From Algibacter lectus (GTDB lineage Bacteria > Bacteroidota > Bacteroidia > Flavobacteriales > Flavobacteriaceae), in NCBI RefSeq assembly GCF_900112395.1, contig NZ_FOLN01000006.1, forward strand, positions 248,001-312,000: a DNA stretch of 64,000 nt. The letters are read 5' to 3'. Both the position numbers and the translations under genes were made by a program. The notes under the pieces were generated by a model. That model saw nothing but the letters and a program-made list of their open reading frames with translations, was not told the DNA's origin and searched no databases. Positions 61,590 through 64,000 of this stretch are shown in pieces; within the stretch, counting starts at the first letter, position 1, and each line of letters opens with the position of its first letter.

Positions 61590-63833
61590 TTAAAACCTAT
61601 AACTCACCGTAAACTTACTAGAAAACGGTGTGCCTGGTGTAAAATGAATTTCTTCTATAGGTGCGGTTTCATTCTGTAAGCGTGAGGTTGTAGCAAATTG
61701 TGTTTCGTTCCATTCGGTATCAAAAAGATTCTCTATCGCGAAACCAAAAGTTAAATTATTGATAGTATAATTCACATTAAAATCGCTCACAAAATAACCT
61801 TCGGCAATAATACTATTATCTTCGTTTGCTGGTCTATCATCAATATATCTAAAATTTAATCCTCCAGAAAACCCTTTTAAATCGTTAACCGCAAGTCCGC
61901 CTGTTAAAGTAAAATCTGGAGCCAACGGAATATAATCTTCACCAGAAGCTTCATCTATACTACGCGCTTTTGTAAGTGTAGCATCGGTATTTAAAAACAA
62001 CCAATTGTTTAATTGATATCTTACACCTAAATCGGCACCATAGCGCCTTGTTCTTCCGCTAGGCTCAACAATACCAGCATCGCCAACATACACAAACTCT
62101 TGTTCTAAAAACAAATACCATAAAGCAGAATTAACCACTAATTTTGGTGTTGGTTTCCAAATATTACCAAAATCAACGCCATAGGCTTTTGGCAAAACAT
62201 TTTCACTAGCATTGGTTACAACAACGCGTGTATCATTAGAGTGAAAACCAATACCCGATTTTAAGTATAGCTGTAAGTTATCTTTTGCGTTATAAAAGAA
62301 ATTTAACTTTGGCAACAACGCTGTTTTGGTTTCATCTAAAGCCGTGTAGTTTGTTTGTAGCTTATCATTATACATAAATTTAAAATGCTCTAAGCGTAAA
62401 GCCGGAGCAACAACAAGTTTTCCAAACTCGAATTCTGCGTTTACAAACATACTCGCGTTAGTTTGGTTTATATCACCCAACTGCACTTGCTCTAATGTTG
62501 TACTTCTATTTAACGTTTTAGACAACTCGGTATCGTTTGCAACATCATTTCTTAAACTTACACCTGCACTTAAAACTACAGGTGTTTCCCCTAAATAAGT
62601 ATCATGAATTAAACGACTATTAAATCCAAAAATATCACGATTTTCAGTTTGTTTTATTTGATCGCCATTTACAGGATCTTCTAAAAAGAATGTAAAATTA
62701 GAATACAGTTCGAATGCCGAATGTGTGTAAAACATATTGGTTTTTAACCTTGTATCATCATTTATATACTTACTATATTCTATATTTAAATTGGTACGTT
62801 GCGTGTTACCACCTTCAGTATCATCGATAGCTCCAAATCTAGAAATATTTCCATTATCAACTTCACGCTGTGGTATTTGCCCAGAAGCATCCCAACGACT
62901 TTTAAAATGAGATAGCGTTAAACTTAATTTATTGTTTTGTGGAGAAATAACGGTGTACTTTCCAAATAGGTTGAGTCTATTAAAATTTTGAGGAGACTCA
63001 AACGGGCCATCATTTTCTAAATACTCAATGGCCATATAAGCATTCTCATTTTTAGAATCGCCCAACAAATCAAACATCCCAAGAGTTCTTAAAGAGTTAA
63101 ACTGACCAATAGACAATGAAACCTGACTATCTTTTATATAATCTTTGGTAGAAAAATCTACATAACCTGCCGTGTTAAAATCACCTTTATTGGCATAATA
63201 ACTTCCTTTACCAAAATCTATTTTGTTAACCGTTTCGGCTATTAAAAAGTGTAAATCACTATACCCTTGCCCATGTGCATGAGACACCATATTTACTGGC
63301 ATACCATCTACCGAAATGGCAACATCGGTTCCGTGATCGATATCAAAACCTCTTAAAAAAAGTTGTTCTGCTTTTCCGCCACCAGCGTGTTGACCAATAA
63401 TTAAACCAGGTACTTTTCGTAATACTTCTTGCGAAGAGTTTACGGGATCGATACTTAAATCTAATCGAGAAATTGTGCTCAACGCATTTAATTGCTCATT
63501 TAAGTGTAATTCTTCTAACTGAAATGTTTTCTCTTGTAAAGTAATCGTTATTCCCGAAGTCAAAGCCTTTTCTTCTAAAACTAAAACCTGATTTTTATAA
63601 CCTAGAAGTCCGATTTTAATGGAATCGCCTATTTTATTTTCATCTAAAACAAACCTACCATTTGCAGAAGAGTGCGCATGCGTTTCAGAATTTAAGTTAT
63701 AAACATAAGCAGCTTCCAAAGGCTGATTATTTTCATCTATAATCACACCTTTTAAACGTTGTGAAAACCCTAAATTAACTAAAAACAAGACTAAAACTGT
63801 AGAAAAATATTTTCTATAATTCATATAAAACAT
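61590..63833 (-). CDS. TonB-dependent receptor with CarboxypepD-like N-terminal domain
   Basis: The 747-residue product has a signal peptide (MNYRKYFSTVLVLFLVNLGFSQ from residue 4, so the ATG at 63824 may be the true start), a carboxypeptidase-D-regulatory-like domain (LKGVIIDENNQPLEAAYVYN), a plug domain (SSQEVLRKVPGLIIGQHAGGGKAEQLFLRGFD, DGMPVNMVSHAHGQG) and a beta barrel ending FTVSYRF with a terminal Phe. The ligand is unknown. No SusD-type partner is adjacent. Probably co-transcribed with the TPR-like gene upstream (63834). Confidence 0.92.
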   Translation of the reverse strand: MFYMNYRKYFSTVLVLFLVNLGFSQRLKGVIIDENNQPLEAAYVYNLNSETHAHSSANGRFVLDENKIGDSIKIGLLGYKNQVLVLEEKALTSGITITLQEKTFQLEELHLNEQLNALSTISRLDLSIDPVNSSQEVLRKVPGLIIGQHAGGGKAEQLFLRGFDIDHGTDVAISVDGMPVNMVSHAHGQGYSDLHFLIAETVNKIDFGKGSYYANKGDFNTAGYVDFSTKDYIKDSQVSLSIGQFNSLRTLGMFDLLGDSKNENAYMAIEYLENDGPFESPQNFNRLNLFGKYTVISPQNNKLSLTLSHFKSRWDASGQIPQREVDNGNISRFGAIDDTEGGNTQRTNLNIEYSKYINDDTRLKTNMFYTHSAFELYSNFTFFLEDPVNGDQIKQTENRDIFGFNSRLIHDTYLGETPVVLSAGVSLRNDVANDTELSKTLNRSTTLEQVQLGDINQTNASMFVNAEFEFGKLVVAPALRLEHFKFMYNDKLQTNYTALDETKTALLPKLNFFYNAKDNLQLYLKSGIGFHSNDTRVVVTNASENVLPKAYGVDFGNIWKPTPKLVVNSALWYLFLEQEFVYVGDAGIVEPSGRTRRYGADLGVRYQLNNWLFLNTDATLTKARSIDEASGEDYIPLAPDFTLTGGLAVNDLKGFSGGLNFRYIDDRPANEDNSIIAEGYFVSDFNVNYTINNLTFGFAIENLFDTEWNETQFATTSRLQNETAPIEEIHFTPGTPFSSKFTVSYRF

Positions 63834-64000
63834 TTAAATATTACGAATTTCATTGGCCATTAAAGGACCAAGTTCAAAAATACTATTATTCAATTCTTTT
63901 TTTAATTCTTCGGCTTTTTTTAACTTTCCATTAACCTTATAAATGCGCGCTAAATGGTAGAGCACATCAGGTTCTGATGTTTTTCCAACAACAAAATCTT
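63834..64000 (-). CDS. TPR-like protein, C-terminal fragment at window edge
   Basis: The minus-strand frame reads in from the window edge and ends at the TAA 63836-63834, giving about 55 residues: DVLYHLARIYKVNGKLKKAEELKKEL, then NNSIFELGPLMANEIRNI. The paired-helix pattern with alternating small residues looks like tetratricopeptide repeats. The gene directly abuts the TonB receptor start and probably lies in one operon with it. The rest is outside the window. Confidence 0.7.
   Translation of the reverse strand, partial: DFVVGKTSEPDVLYHLARIYKVNGKLKKAEELKKELNNSIFELGPLMANEIRNI

Noticed and set aside
1-64000. CRISPR arrays, prophage, integrons or restriction/defence genes
   Set aside because: No regularly spaced repeats, phage structural genes, integrases or defence-type gene groups were seen in any part of the window.

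Overview
The window is AT-rich chromosomal DNA (about two-thirds A+T by eye) from a member of the Bacteroidota, almost certainly Flavobacteriaceae. The support is a type IX secretion (Por) C-terminal sorting domain, promoters built on the Bacteroidota -7 element TAnnTTTG with no clear Shine-Dalgarno boxes, a fused ccoN-ccoO gene with a single-haem CcoP, SusC-style TonB receptor architecture, and families such as DUF4252-like and DUF1684 lipoproteins. The genus cannot be fixed; marine genera near Olleya, Lacinutrix, Bizionia or Winogradskyella would fit.

Region 1 (1-18209, all on the minus strand) is one long, tightly packed surface-polysaccharide operon. Transcription should start at a promoter near 18202-18209 and run through an outer-membrane export lipoprotein, a tyrosine autokinase, an ABC permease and ATPase with a Wzt-like C-terminal domain, three methyltransferases, a set of GT2, GT4 and GT11 glycosyltransferases, and an MBOAT acyltransferase cut by the window edge. 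Two members, at 4958-5287 and 8897-9211, are truncated remnants.

Region 2 (18287-37294) is mixed housekeeping DNA: an ABC-F ATPase, lipoproteins, an MFS transporter with a VOC protein, an Lrp regulator, tRNA-Leu(GAG), a 2-hydroxyacid dehydrogenase, sucC, lysA, a sterol-desaturase-type hydroxylase, a T9SS-sorted protein, an M28 peptidase operon, PPK2, an M1 peptidase and a YdeI protein. Region 3 (37309-43645) holds a sucrose-type module (a GT4 synthase, and a phosphatase fused to an alpha-glucosidase-like domain) and an AAA+ ATPase/VWA pair.

Region 4 (43736-59199) is an oxygen-response island. It has a Crp/Fnr regulator, two universal stress proteins, a FixL-like PAS histidine kinase, a response regulator fused to a Crp/Fnr module, the cbb3 oxidase genes (ccoI, ccoS, ccoNO, ccoQ, ccoP, ccoG, fixH and a TauE-like protein) and hemN. 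Four promoters here (uspA, ccoI, ccoS, hemN) carry the same inverted repeat, ATGAY-N4-RTCAT, each centred exactly 29.5 bp upstream of the first base of a -7 box. This is the placement of a class II Crp/Fnr activator, and it defines a local regulon directly from the sequence. Region 5 (59263-64000) has a YceI lipoprotein, an ECF sigma/anti-sigma pair, a TonB receptor and the end of a TPR-like gene.

A structured intergenic repeat occurs twice (32964-33045 and 55449-55540) with a compensatory base change in its outer stem. No gap between genes exceeds 300 bases; the larger ones (21342-21633, 61302-61589, 40697-40955) are described under their terminators and findings. I saw no insertion sequence, CRISPR array, prophage or rRNA gene.
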